A stretch of 64,000 bases of DNA from Pseudo-nitzschia pungens (GCA_037355855.1 CM074758.1:5677001-5741000), one strand, 5' to 3'. Positions 1-10,934 are shown, numbered from the stretch's first letter. Numbers and translations: made by a program. The notes: generated by a model from the letters alone, not told the origin.

Positions 1-151
1 CTCTTCCGGGGAACTTTTCCGAATGTTTATCAACCACTGTCTGCCACTCGTCGGGTCCGATGGGTAAGACTTCTTCCAAACAAGCAAACATGTGAGTCAG
101 CTCATCATTGCCATAGTTGCCAGCACCATGTTTTCTTCCTTTTCCAGGCAT
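1..151 (-). CDS. DUF6818-like protein, N-terminal fragment (runs off left edge)
   Basis: The minus strand opens with an ATG at 151 and reads without a stop to the window edge, giving about 50 residues. The start reads MPGKGRKHGAGNYGNDEL, followed by a helix-rich stretch with EEVLPIGPDEW and KHSEKFPGR. This pattern (a helix with EEVLPIG, a Trp 5-6 residues later, then a His and FPGR) is what I recall of the DUF6818 domain, a Myb/SANT-like DNA-binding domain found in oomycete, fungal and diatom proteins, often repeat-associated. The match is from recall, not a search. The C-terminal part lies outside the window. It could be a cellular gene or part of a repeat. Confidence 0.55.
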   Translation of the reverse strand, partial: MPGKGRKHGAGNYGNDELTHMFACLEEVLPIGPDEWQTVVDKHSEKFPGR

Positions 152-1513
152 TTTGCTCTGCAAGGTTGAACAGCAGTTCCAAAACGAGTGATCGATAAGC
201 AGTTCAGGGAAACAATTAACCGAATGCAATAGGTACACATGTTATCAAATTTGAAACACAAGTTGACGATTTACAAAACGCATGTCAAAACGCATGTTCG
301 ATTTACAAAACACATGCTATAAATTTTTTCAATGACTGACATCCCTTCCCCGACTAAAATTTGGATAAGTTTTTCGATTTTTAGATTCCGTTGGGAATTT
401 TTTCAGAGTATCAGATTATGAAGGAGGAGGTTCGGCCCATTCATAATCTGATTTTGATTTTGCATTATTTGCATTAATTAGGACTAAATCGTCTCCCGAA
501 AACCTAAACCGACCGTTATTATATAAACTTTTAATGCAATTAATGTTTTCAGGAATCACTCATTAGTTTCGGAGATCATCTTCTGATAATAATATGGTTA
601 TTATTATCGGTAAGGTTACCGTACAAACAATAAGATCAGTTATTGTTACCTTATCAGCGTAGGTGTACTACTACGAGGCAGAAACAATGCTCGCAACGAA
701 AACAACCAGAAGCTCGGGGTACTACCGGTAAGCCTTAATACCTCATGGTAAGATTAAGGTTTATTACCGGTAAACCTTGCGTACCGGTAACCGTAAGGTA
801 TTTTTTTTAGGGAAAAAACTATTAACTTACCGTAGTACGAAGTAATCTTAGTACGTACGGTACGGTAATTACTTGTAACCTTACTTCATAGTAGTAGTTC
901 ATAATACGTACGAGTCCATACTCTTACCCTATGGTAAGACTTAATTTAACCATGCGAAGCACGATGTCGAATGCGGTAAAAACTAGTACGAAGTAACTTA
1001 AGTCTAAGCCTTACTACAAAATCCTGTTCTGTTCGGTCCCGAATTCGGAACTCGGGACCAATTTACGTAGACTAAAATTTGAATCAAAGGAGTCCATTTA
1101 CCTATCTTACTAGTTACTTCTTTTCTCTGCGCAGTCCATCGTCGTCTGCCAGCTTCCGACAATCATCGTTGCTGAAACTTGCATCCCAGTAGAAAGGAAC
1201 ATCCTTAGCATCAATACCGTCTTAGGCGTAGATATAATCTCAACAAACTCAAGGTGTGTGTTTTCGATGACGATGGTGGTCTTTCGAGTTTGCTAGTGGG
1301 GGTCGATTTACTGTTTGTAGAGATGGGTAACAGCGCCGCTCCGTAGTGAAATCTTGCGACGCGAACGAAAGGAAGGAAAGGGCGCCAACCATGCGACCAT
1401 GACGGTCGGTAGATCCCATCAGGTGTTGAGCAACATGTTGTGGTCCCTCGCGTTTTCTCAACATTCTTTCGCTTTTTTGCTACCTGTTGTTTAACACGAT
1501 CGCAACAGACAAG
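152..1513. other. Intergenic spacer rich in TACGGTA/ACCTTAC words
   Basis: No coding region is supported. From about 590 to 1010 the sequence is dense in near-palindromic words such as TACCGGTA, GGTAAGGTTACC, TTACCGTA and CGTACGGTA, the same vocabulary seen in other spacers of this window. The final 60 bases before the ribosomal protein start are the presumed 5' leader; I see no clear TATA box there. Confidence 0.6.
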
Positions 1514-2065
1514 ATGACTGTTGCCGGTATCATGCGTCAATTCCAAGTGGTTGGGCGAAAGGCCCCCACCGATGATGTTCCCAACCCAGAAGCGTACCGA
1601 ATGATCATTTTCGCTCCCAACTCCGTCATCGCCAAGTCAAAGTTCTGGTATTTCATGCACCAATTCCGAAAGATGAAGAAGACCACAGGTGAAATCTTGG
1701 ACTGCGTTGAGATTGTCGAGAAGAACACCAGAATCGTAAAGAACTACGGTATCTGGCTTCGCTACAACTCTCGTTCGGGAACCCACAATATGTACAGAGA
1801 GTTCCGAGATGTCGCCCTGACCGGAGCCGTCTCACAATTGTACGACGAGATGGCCGGACGTCACCGAGCCCGCCCTCGATCGATCCAGATCATCCGAACA
1901 GCTACTGTTGGTGCCAAGGACTTGAAGCGCCCCAACGGCATGCAATTCGCCCAGGCCAATGTCAAATTCCCTCTTCCCCACCGTGTCGCCAGTGGAAAGC
2001 GAGGACAAAAAGCCTTGTCCGGAAGCACCTTCTCCACTGTCCGACCTACAACTTACCTTGGTTAA
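1514..2065 (+). CDS. RPL18A: 60S ribosomal protein L18a (eL20)
   Basis: A single-exon gene of 183 residues, a normal length for eukaryotic eL20, a structural protein of the large ribosomal subunit. Family signatures include RQFQVVGRKAPT near the N-terminus, AKSKFWYFMHQFRKMKKTTG, KNYGIWLRYNSRSGTHNMYR in the core, and FPLPHR near the end. The start was set at the ATG at 1514 (MTVAGIMRQFQ). The open frame extends upstream to 1487 but only through non-ATG codons, and family members begin a few residues before the RQ(F/Y)QVVGRK motif. No intron is needed. The upstream neighbour is far away and divergent; the next gene is on the other strand. Identification is firm. Confidence 0.97.
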   Translation: MTVAGIMRQFQVVGRKAPTDDVPNPEAYRMIIFAPNSVIAKSKFWYFMHQFRKMKKTTGEILDCVEIVEKNTRIVKNYGIWLRYNSRSGTHNMYREFRDVALTGAVSQLYDEMAGRHRARPRSIQIIRTATVGAKDLKRPNGMQFAQANVKFPLPHRVASGKRGQKALSGSTFSTVRPTTYLG

Positions 2066-2877
2066 ACAATAAATCAATCAACCGCCCCATCCGATCGTAC
2101 GGTAGCTACACAAATTCACGCAATACTCCCGACCGTTTTCTCTTTTCGAAGCGCCGGATTGAGAATCGTCTCGTCTCGAACGTGACGGAATACCGTCTGG
2201 CCACGGCTCACATCTAATGACATAGTAGTATTTTCTGACAATAGCACTGGCACTGCTGTTGGGACGTAGTACGGTACCGCTTTGCCCCAATCGTTCGTTC
2301 GACACCTCTGTTCGATCCTAGTGACAGGGATGAAGATTCGGCACTCGTGTTCCGAAGGGTCCCACAAGTCGCACAGCCAATGTCACGAGCAATTCGTATT
2401 TTGCTTCTGGATCCCTAGGTAGTGTTCTCCATCACGATGATATCCGATGCGTCAAACAGGAGATTTTCGCCATGTTGTTGCTGTTGTTTAGTGCCATCAT
2501 CATTCGACATTCCAAACACGGTTGCAGGGAATCCTTCTTGGAATTTCCTCTGCAAAGAATGACAGATGGTTTCATGCTGGGACGACGGACCGGTTGGATC
2601 CGACCCCGATTGCAAGATTCCTACTACGAGTAACCAGAAAAGTAGAACGTCCGAGGTTCTGAAAAGCGGTACAATTCAACTATTGTAATAATATTATACC
2701 AGTAATAATAGTATTTGAATAGGATTGCGCGTTGCATGCAAAAGCAAAAACGACACCGTCACTGTTGTCTCGTGTGCATAAATGCAGGAATGCGTGCCTG
2801 CGTGCCTGTAGGACTGCCTGCAACGTTCCGTTGCCAACTGGGTTGCGTTGCATTGCATTGCGTTGCGTTGCGTTGCG
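2066..2877. other. Spacer between convergent RPL18A and PGAM5-like genes
   Basis: Presumed 3' untranslated regions of two convergent genes. A minus-strand open frame at about 2415-2640 has a short hydrophobic stretch followed by a Gln run, but it lacks an ATG and was not accepted. Near 2848 a run of about six TTGCG/TTGCA pentamers lies just beyond the PGAM5-like stop codon. Confidence 0.5.
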
Positions 2878-4146
2878 TCACCACTTGAAACCGTGATACC
2901 CCGAAAACGTGGATTCGTCGTACTCCAGGTGTCCAATGTCCCCCATCATGCGGGCGGACACCATCCCGTTGGGACGAATGACGAGGTACGTAATCGAGCA
3001 GTTGAACGTGCACAATCGGAGCCACGCCTCGGGTGGCAGCTGGAGCGCCCGACAAAAGAAGTAACGGATGACATTACCGTGGCACACAATCACTTCAAAC
3101 TCGTCCTCGTCCTCGTCCTTGTCTTCATCCTTTTCCTTGTCGCTGCTATTGTTGCCCGCCCCCTGCGGTACAGCGTCGTCCCCATCATCGTTGTCGTTGT
3201 CGTCGTCGTCGTCATCGTCGTCGTCACTGTCTCGATAAAAGTACTTTCGAAAGGCCGCCTCGATTCGATCGTGGTGTTCGTCGATCTCTTCGGTTGCCCC
3301 CTCGATGTCCGGCCGAATGGGAACCATGGGAGCCGGCAGGGCCTCGTTGAGCAGCGGGTCCGGTTCCCGGAGCAGCGCGGTTTTCGTTTTCGTTTTCGTT
3401 TTGCGTTCGCTGTCGAATTGTTGGGCAATCAAGGCCGCCGTTTCCTTCGCCCGTTCCATGTTGGAGACGTGGATCGCCTTGACAGAGCACCCGCCGTTGA
3501 ATCGATCCTTTTCGAAGCTCGTGGCGCCCTTGGCAATGTCCACCAATCGCTTCCCGGTTTGGATGGCTTGCCTCCGACCCAGCGGTGTGAGTTTCCGGTC
3601 TTTGTCGTCCTCCGATTGCTCGTCGTACTGGCCGTGTCGGACCAGCAGCAAGTGCCTCGTTCGTTTCGTTCGCGTTCGGGCGCGGTCGCCGCTTTTGTTC
3701 TCCGTGGACGAGGACGATGACGAGGACGACGACGAGGACGACGACGACGCCTTGACCCTGGCTCGACCGCTGCGAAAGGCTTCCAGCGTCGTTTCGCTGG
3801 TCATTCTTCCGTCCCAGTTGTAGTCCCAGAGAGGGTACGGAACGGCCGGTTTGTGCATTTGGCGCTTGAGGCACTGGCCGTGAAACAATTCGTTGTCGTC
3901 GTCCCCTTCTTTCTTCTCGGAGTCGTCCGACGATCCCCACAACCACCCCAAACACTGGGTTGTTGTTGATGGTTGTGGTTGTGGTGGCGAAGTGCTCGTT
4001 GCCGTTTCTCGCCAACCGGCAATGCTCCCTGCCGAAGCAACCGCTGCCGCGGCAACGACGAGAAACACCGACGAACCGGGAAGTGATCCCCGGGATTGTT
4101 GCGTGCGTTCCGAGAAACGTCGTGCCAGGGACAGTACTGAGAACAT
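2878..4146 (-). CDS. PGAM5-like mitochondrial Ser/Thr phosphatase (histidine phosphatase fold)
   Basis: A 422-residue protein from the ATG at 4146. Residues about 25-44 are a hydrophobic N-terminal anchor. WDYNWDGR (107-114) matches the WDxNWD multimerisation motif specific to PGAM5. The phosphatase core carries LLLVRHGQY (RHG at 170-172, catalytic His), LTPLGRRQA, SNMERAKETA, a proximal Glu in LREPDPLLNEALP, RIEAAFRKYFYR, CHGNVIRYFFCRALQLPPE (second catalytic His) and VIRPNG near the C-terminus. Known PGAM5 is a Ser/Thr/His phosphatase anchored in mitochondrial membranes that acts in mitophagy and cell death. This protein is longer than the roughly 290-residue animal form because of a Ser run (134-147), a Lys/Thr-rich insert and an Asp/Asn run before the second catalytic His; these low-complexity inserts fall in likely surface loops. 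It faces the 2OG oxygenase gene across an 800-base divergent spacer. Confidence 0.93.
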   Translation of the reverse strand: MFSVLSLARRFSERTQQSRGSLPGSSVFLVVAAAAVASAGSIAGWRETATSTSPPQPQPSTTTQCLGWLWGSSDDSEKKEGDDDNELFHGQCLKRQMHKPAVPYPLWDYNWDGRMTSETTLEAFRSGRARVKASSSSSSSSSSSSSSTENKSGDRARTRTKRTRHLLLVRHGQYDEQSEDDKDRKLTPLGRRQAIQTGKRLVDIAKGATSFEKDRFNGGCSVKAIHVSNMERAKETAALIAQQFDSERKTKTKTKTALLREPDPLLNEALPAPMVPIRPDIEGATEEIDEHHDRIEAAFRKYFYRDSDDDDDDDDDNDNDDGDDAVPQGAGNNSSDKEKDEDKDEDEDEFEVIVCHGNVIRYFFCRALQLPPEAWLRLCTFNCSITYLVIRPNGMVSARMMGDIGHLEYDESTFSGYHGFKW

Positions 4147-4174
4147 GGTGGTACGTGTTCTTGTTATTGTACTT

Positions 4175-4213
4175 GTACAAGTACAAGTACAAGTACAAGT
4201 ACAAGTACAAGTA
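4175..4213. repeat. GTACAA hexanucleotide microsatellite
   Basis: Six tandem GTACAA units plus GTA, starting 29 bases upstream of the PGAM5-like start codon, hence probably in its 5' leader or core promoter. It would be a length-variable site. Confidence 0.9.
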
Positions 4214-4947
4214 ATGGTATTATGTCCTCTGTCGATTATCTAACAGAACGGTAATCCAATAGCGATACCGGTAGAGGGAATCAATCATGGGGTAACCTTA
4301 CCCGTTGCGTACTCGTAGTTGGTGAGCAATGTTGGATGGTGCATGGAATCCTGCATCCTGCATCCTGCTGTAAGATTTACTACCGTGCGGTGTTGGTAAG
4401 GTACTACATCATCATAGATCGTTCCGGGGCTGGATCTTGATTGTCGAGTACAGAACGATATGTCTTCAGTCCGGTGTTCGATGTCCGACACGCTGCGCTG
4501 GGAATTTCGAATTACGAATTCCGAATTTCGGACGAAAGATTGAAGATGGCGCGAAAAATAATAGTGAGAGATGCGAGTTTTGTTCGATACAGTAATTACA
4601 CGAGAAAGTACTAAGTAAGTTACGGTAAGGTTTACCGTACAGCACAAAATAGGTAATTACCGTACGAAGTTAAAGTAAAGTAGGACCTAAGTTAAGGTTT
4701 ACTCGTAAGTTACTGGTAAGGTTAGCTTGCGTTGATCAGTTTTTTCCGTTCGATGCTACAATCACTTTCAACAGTCATACCGTACGGTAATTAACCTTAC
4801 CGTAGGGTAATCTTACGGTAACTTACCAACGGAGCTTCCAATTGGCAATCCTTCATCGGGGATCCAGAACAGAACGGGGTCCTATTGTTGCCTATTGTTG
4901 CCTATTGTCTGCCATTCGAACCTTGCAGACTCTATCTCTCCAAAACC

Positions 4948-5949
4948 ATGGCCAACAAGAAGCGAAAGAATACGCCTGGTACCCAGAAAAAGGGCACAAA
5001 AGCAACAACAACAACAACAACAACAGCAATCGGCAGCAGCAAATCCGCGCAGCCAACAAGCGGCAGCAAAGGAAAATCGTCGAGGAGCGGTGATAGCGAT
5101 CGCAATCGCGATCGCGTTGGCGGTCGCAACCAGCGGGTCTTTGACTCGTTTCCCCTGCACCTCGTGCCGGACAACGAGTACGCCGGCAAGGACCACGGCC
5201 GGGAGCTCCGCGAACTCTGCAAGGGAAGGGTGTGGGTGATCCCGTCCTTCTTTTCGCACAAGGAATGCCGGGCGTGGATCGAATTCTGCGAATCCTTTGG
5301 CGACAACGACGGTAATGGGAGTAATGGTAGCAACGGTACTAATGGTGGCGGTGGCAGTGGCGGTGGCAGTGGCGGTGGCTTCCAATACACTTCTCTCCCC
5401 GGCAGCAAGTACATGGCGAACAGAGAATGCTATCGGCTGCAGCAAGAAAATGCCGTGGAACTGTCGGAACGCATCTTTCAGCGATTGCGAAAACTGACGC
5501 TGTCCAACGACCGCGTCGAAAACGGAGAACCCACGAGCATCCTGTCCCGGTTGCAATCCGAGACGGCGGATCTCTTTCCTCCCAATCCGCGCAACAACAA
5601 CCGCAACCGCAACTGCAACTACGAGCCAATCCATTGCAACCCCAACATTCGCGTCTATCGGTACGATGAGGGACACTCGTTCGGCAAGCACGTCGACGGA
5701 AGCGACGTCGTCCCGGGATGCGGAACCACCGAGATGACCATGCTCGTGTATCTCTCGGCCTGCTCGGGTGGAGCCACGCGGTTTCACAAAGGATTCGGGC
5801 GTCGGGCCTCCTCCTTTGCCTTTGAGCCGGAGGTCGGTGCGCTCCTGTTGCACGTGCACGGAAAACACTGCCTGGAACACGAAGCGGACGTGGTGACGGG
5901 GGGCCAAAAATACGTTCTGAGAACCGATTTGGTGTACGGGAACCGGTGA
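4948..5949 (+). CDS. Prolyl 4-hydroxylase-like 2OG-Fe(II) oxygenase
   Basis: A 333-residue protein from the ATG at 4948 (context AAAACCATGGCC, MANKKRKNTPG). The longer open frame begins at a non-ATG codon and was not used. A basic, Thr/Ser-rich head is followed by a P4Hc-type double-stranded beta-helix. The Fe(II) ligands are visible as the HVD motif (H248, D250) within RYDEGHSFGKHVDGS and a distal H311 in CLEHEAD, with R325 or K321 as the likely 2-oxoglutarate anchor in GGQKYVLRTDLVY. An Asn/Gly/Ser low-complexity insert (about 119-144) interrupts the region before the catalytic core. Family members hydroxylate proline or other residues on proteins; the substrate cannot be read here. There is no signal peptide, and the basic head could favour a nuclear or cytosolic site (inference). 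Confidence 0.88.
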   Translation: MANKKRKNTPGTQKKGTKATTTTTTTAIGSSKSAQPTSGSKGKSSRSGDSDRNRDRVGGRNQRVFDSFPLHLVPDNEYAGKDHGRELRELCKGRVWVIPSFFSHKECRAWIEFCESFGDNDGNGSNGSNGTNGGGGSGGGSGGGFQYTSLPGSKYMANRECYRLQQENAVELSERIFQRLRKLTLSNDRVENGEPTSILSRLQSETADLFPPNPRNNNRNRNCNYEPIHCNPNIRVYRYDEGHSFGKHVDGSDVVPGCGTTEMTMLVYLSACSGGATRFHKGFGRRASSFAFEPEVGALLLHVHGKHCLEHEADVVTGGQKYVLRTDLVYGNR

Positions 5950-6931
5950 CGATCGCCACGACACGAAAACGAAAACGACAAGGTCAACCACCAACAAACG
6001 CGTTGTTGGGCACAACGCGACGCAATTCAATACAATGCGATGCAATGCAATGCAACGTGCAAAAAACGAGACTTTGCAGTTGGTGAGGAACTGGAATCCT
6101 CAAAACTTGAATGCCGAAGAGTTTTGGTCTTGGAACTTCAAACTCGAATGTACCGTGCTCTTTTTGCTTGGATTTTCATTGATCTCTGGTGTTGGAGAAG
6201 TGTGGCGAATCAGATTGCATTTCGACTGATTATGCTCCTCTCTCGGGTAGATAGTTCGATTCAATCGAATGCAGCGAATGCAGCGCCTCTTCATCTGCAT
6301 CTCTCTATCAGAAAAGAAACCTCTTGACACGATCAATAAGCATCACGCATCAAGGAGCCTCACAGAGACTCATGCTTCGACTGTAATTTTATCATTATTT
6401 GTGTCGACATGTGCCGCCTCACCGCTCCGGTTGATGACTACCGATGAAGCACAAAATGAAATACACGGAACCTATCGATTGTGCGAATACACGTGCTTCT
6501 GCTTACCACCAAACAATTACGATTTCATTCGCGTCGGTCGACTCAAAATAAATACGTGTAGTTGATTCGCTTTCTTTGGACATCGCTTTCATTCATGATC
6601 ATCATCACTGTTGTAAAAAATCGAATGACTAGAATAAATATTACGTAAAGATGACACCCAAGCAATCATTGATCTTACCATGACAGAAGTCAGCTCTGTT
6701 ATATTGCTAACCGTCATTTTTTCTCAAAACTGAGCTTGTACAAGTTTTTTGAACAGGCGTGAGACTCGATCGACATTACTTCCGCCTCGCCCTAAAGCAT
6801 GATTTTCCTTTCCATATTCGGACATTGCAACTGCTTCTTCTCTAATGGTGGGAACGAAACAGAATTGTGAAAACAGCATGGCATGGCATGCGCACACCGG
6901 GTCAGAGGTTGAACGGTGGAGGAATGGGATT
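5950..6931. other. Spacer between convergent oxygenase and SUMO genes
   Basis: No gene is supported. It should contain the 3' untranslated regions of both genes. Near 6014-6056 there is a short run of degenerate AATGCAATGC-type repeats. Short open frames here lack family features. Confidence 0.5.
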
Positions 6932-7567
6932 TTACCATCCACCGGACTGTTCCAACATGCAATCGATTTGGTCCTGATCGTCCAATTCTAGCATTTTAGG
7001 TGTCTGATCGGGTTCGATGCGTTCTCCGTCCAAGAGAAAACGGAGCGACGAAAGCTGAACTCCCTTTCGGTTGGCGTACGTTCCAAATACCTTTGACATT
7101 TTGGTTGTCTTCTTGATCTTGAAGAAAGTTTCTTCTCCGGTCTGGAGATTTGTGTCGCGTGTCGCATCGTATCGCATTCGACAAAGTGGGGAGGATGAAC
7201 GAATCAGGCAATCAAGATGAGATCGTGCTGTCTTCCACGAACGAAAGATAAAGGGGACAGTTTCTTTGTAGCCAGCTTCAAACGATTCGAGTTCCGTCGA
7301 GACGGAACACAACGTCAGCTTTTTAAATTAGGAACATTCGTGATCACTGGAGCTTCCACAGCAGGTCCAGCAAACACAAATTCTTTCTCGGTACTAGTGG
7401 ATGTGCAACGTCTCCATCAAGCTTCTATCCATCAAGCAGAACAAATCACGACGCCATTGCTCAACACAGCGGCCACAAACCAGGACTAGTCGATCGCTCA
7501 CCTGATCACGAACTCGGATGGTGATTGGCTCGTTGCCACTATCGGGGGCTTTCTCGTCTGCGGACAT
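6932..7567 (-). CDS. SUMO: SUMO (small ubiquitin-like modifier), two exons
   Basis: Exon 1 is 7502-7567 and exon 2 is 6932-7141, joined across a 360-base GT-AG intron (7142-7501) in phase 0. The product has 91 residues: MSADEKAPDSGNEP, then ITIRVRDQ joined to TGEETFFKIKKTTKM, SLRFLLDGERI and a diglycine end in EQSGGW. The beta-grasp fold and the conserved FKIKKTT and RFL.DG.RI segments identify SUMO rather than ubiquitin. It is conjugated to lysines of target proteins through Gly90 after a SUMO protease removes the tail, which is only one residue (Trp91). The first exon holds the flexible N-terminus, so an annotation based on open frames alone would miss it. Both splice sites are canonical and the frame is restored exactly. 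Confidence 0.95.
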
Positions 7568-10500
7568 GGTTATCGGTGATCTATTGTCTTCCTGAGAAGG
7601 TTATATGAGATTCACAATTGAAAATCAATCGTCCCCCGGATCAATATACGGGAGGGTGATTACGGTGCTGCTCTCGGGTTGTTTCCGGACTCCCATGTTT
7701 TTTCACCTTGGCCCTCACAAGTCGAAGGGCTTTTAGGGCTCGTGCGGCAATCTTACCGCCTCTACGGTAGGTAAGGCGGTCAATGGGGGACTACGGTAAG
7801 TAACTTACTCCTAAGGCCTAAATTCTAAATTACCTACCTTGGCGACCCAAATCAACTGCTAGTACTAACCTTACCGAGTAAGTCTTACGGTATTCATGCC
7901 GTACGGTACTCATGCAGTAATAAAAAACACAATGCGAGTACAAAACCGGTACAGATCAACAAGGTGTGGCATTTTGAGCATGGTTCTCTCATCAAAAAAA
8001 CGTTCACGCAAGATTAAAGGTGAAAGAGGAACTGAAACTGTACGGCGCGAACACGCCTCGTGTTCCTACGTCCTAGACAATAAATACGGTACGGATTACG
8101 GTACCGGTAGGGGGACGATACCGGTTGGAGAAAATCCAATACGACCATTCTACGTACTGTTACGTACGAATACGAGAATGGCCGTGCACTGATTTCGCAT
8201 CCGGCATCGACGAATCAGTCGAATCATGGTGGGCCGGGCGCGCCACAACCAACTGTAAAGTTTTGTGTGGAGTCAGTCAGTCTGTCAACTTCTCTAAGAA
8301 AATCTTTTTTTTCAATCATCGTACGTAAACCTTAGCCTTACCGTAATTAAGGTTTACTCGTAACTGGTACCAAAGCAAAACATTGGAACAACAACAACAA
8401 CAACAACAAAAATGAAGAAATTGCGATCATACCGTAAGGTTTTAACCTTACAGGTGCCAAGACCCAGAAAAAATTGTTATCACGAGAAGTTTAAACTCTA
8501 GTTTGAGTCGGAGTAAATACTAGGCGGTGGCTCTACTAGTAATTGTTTCCGTTTGAAGATTGCAGCACTAGAACTTCTTCCTTTTGCCGGTAAGCTTCTT
8601 TCCGTGTCATCAATCTCAAAAAGAACTACTTAACGTAGGTAAAATTCGCTGACCATAGAAATAGATAGCGATCCAATAGGAAGTTCGGCCGTGACTGCGG
8701 TTTAGACGGTGGTAGAAGGCATGATGTGACTGTGCAAAGCTGTCAAAAGATCAATTCAAACTGATTCAAAGCACTTCTTTATTTTAAAAAGCAGAGTTAG
8801 AACAAAAATAGGCTGCTATAACAATATAGAAAATCGTTAGAAATGCTATCAGAGTCTTCACAGCTACTAGTAGTACTTGTAGTATTTCACATCCATGTCA
8901 AATTATCCCAAAGTGCCCGTTGCATGGAATTGGATGAGTGGACCTAATTCAGCAGACATGGCAGTTCATGATTAACAATTGAGGGGCTGTCTGAAGAAGG
9001 CTTATCAGAACTTGTTGTCCGCCGATAGCAACGAGATCTATTGGAAAACAAATAATGATTGCTCCGGGACCATGCTAGAGTGCAGAACCAAGTATGGAAG
9101 CGAACAAAGAGACTATTGCATCTCCTCTCGATCAAAAGACAGTATTCTCGAAACGTGAATCAAACGGTGTGCATCCGCTATTTTTAATGATGAAAGGATG
9201 ATAATTCTCATCGTTCAACCCGACTCAAAAATTGACATCAATTCGGGAAAAGTACGACATCATGAATTCAACAATTAATCATCAAAAACAGTGTAGACAT
9301 TGTTTGGCTACCTCTGAATTCCAAACACGATTTTGTTTGCTAAGTCATGTCGGAGTTCTCTTCAGTTTCTATTCTCTTATTTATGCTTTCTTCTTCGAGT
9401 CTGATACGAAACAGTTTTTTCACGGGCACCTAATTTCACTATTCGAATGCTCGCTTGTCCAAATCAAGATTAGAATTGACGTAGCCCATTGCGTTCATTG
9501 AGTTTCGTAGCATTCTGATACGCCCAAGAAGTCATTCCACTCTTCAATAACTATCAGCCTTCCATGGGTTTTAGCCTTAGAAAGGCACTTTCATTCGAGT
9601 GCAAAGAAACGAACAGAAATCGTCCTCAATTATCTCAGCGTCTGTTTGGTGCCTTGGAACTCAAGCAAGTTTGCCATCCATGATCCATGCCTTGACGAAA
9701 GAAAGAAATAGTTCAAAATCGCGAGGTGAACGATCAATATTTTCTATTCCTTGGTTGCGGTTTGAGTGCTTGATAGAAACTGCTGACGAAGATAGAAGCT
9801 AGCAACCCACACCCCCATCGGACAATCATTTCGTGGTGTATTTCTGGGAAATCATTGTCCCACTTGCGCAAGCTTGTACGTATGTCAAGTTCAGCTTGTG
9901 CACGTTCTGCACCTTGTTGCACCGAGCGAACGCCACGCATTAGCAGATTGTTTTCTCCAGCACCTCTACCGGGAATTGTTATGTCTAGCCAGAACCTGAT
10001 AATTTGATCAACTATTTGTGCTGGTTTCACTTTGCGAACCGTAAACCAGAACGATATTTGCGAGACTATCCAGTTGTCCATGATAGCAGGGATGTTTTAG
10101 ATTTCTCCTGAAAGTAGATTGGAGCAAGATTGTATTTTATGTGCGAGTATCGGTGCCAGTCTCAAGATGTCTTGTCGATTGCGTAAAATCGAATACAAAG
10201 TAAACCGTACTTCGTACAAACCAATGATCAACGATGCACACGAGATTGCCGTGCATAATTCACCAAATAAGTACTACTACTTCGTATGAAAATAACGCCG
10301 CAAATTTTGATGAAAAAGCATGTAGAAAGAATTCCGAATTGCGGTTCCTCGTTATTCATACATAATAAGGTAAGGTTACCTAATACCAACGGCTAAAAAA
10401 ACAAAACGGTGCACCGTTTGCAACCATTTGCAACTAAGGTTACCAGTACCACAACCTACCGTACCAGAGTACGTACCGGTAGGTAACTAGATTACTCGTA

Positions 10501-10859
10501 ACATCAGTCGGGAAAGGGTATGGTAGAAAACACAAGAAGCTACGTTGAACGTAGTAAGGTTACTTCTCAACAGATACAGTAAAACCTTACTCTACCGGTA
10601 CCGGTACGGTAGGAGTTTTTACCGGCCAACTTCAAATAAGGTTTTTTACCTACCGGTACCGTACCGTACGGTAAGGTTTAACTGGTAAGTTAGGGTGAAC
10701 GGTGAACTGTTAAAGGTAACCTTACTGGTAAAAGTAAGGTTAAAACACAAGCCGAACACACAAAACTTCTTTTGTCTACCGTACCGGTAAGATTACCAGG
10801 TAACTTACGAGTAAGGTTACCTTACCGTATGAAGATATCTCACCGGTGTTGGTATTGAG
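7568..10859. other. Long spacer with TACGGTA-type repeats and one candidate small gene
   Basis: Dense TACGGTA/TACCGGTA/GGTAAGGTT words occur at about 7760-8130 and 10370-10830. An AAC trinucleotide run lies near 8392. Between 8500 and 9700 I see only AT-rich sequence without a convincing frame. The only plausible coding region is the short frame at 9734-10081, listed separately. Confidence 0.5.
9734..10081 (-). CDS. Hypothetical protein, 115 residues
   Basis: An ATG-initiated frame (ATG at 10081, context CTATCATGG) encodes MDNWIVSQISFWFTVRK followed by a charged, helix-prone middle and one hydrophobic segment near residues 88-103 (GCGLLASIFVSSFYQAL). I do not recognise a family. The composition is protein-like (balanced charges, amphipathic helices), which is why it is kept, but its isolation in a repeat-rich spacer means it could be chance or a relic. 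An additional exon on either side cannot be excluded. Confidence 0.3.
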   Translation of the reverse strand: MDNWIVSQISFWFTVRKVKPAQIVDQIIRFWLDITIPGRGAGENNLLMRGVRSVQQGAERAQAELDIRTSLRKWDNDFPEIHHEMIVRWGCGLLASIFVSSFYQALKPQPRNRKY

Positions 10860-10934
10860 TCTGCGGGAAATCATGTTTTCCTACAATTGGTCCTCCAAAA
10901 AACATGTGTTGAGGGAATCGAAACTACATTTAAG

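Noticed and set aside
2415..2640. Minus-strand frame with a hydrophobic start and Gln run, about 70 residues
   Set aside because: No ATG, stop codon immediately upstream, lies in the 3' region between two convergent genes; no family features.
2848..4243. Several long frames opposite or overlapping the PGAM5-like gene
   Set aside because: They follow trinucleotide repeats and codon bias of the true gene; no domains.
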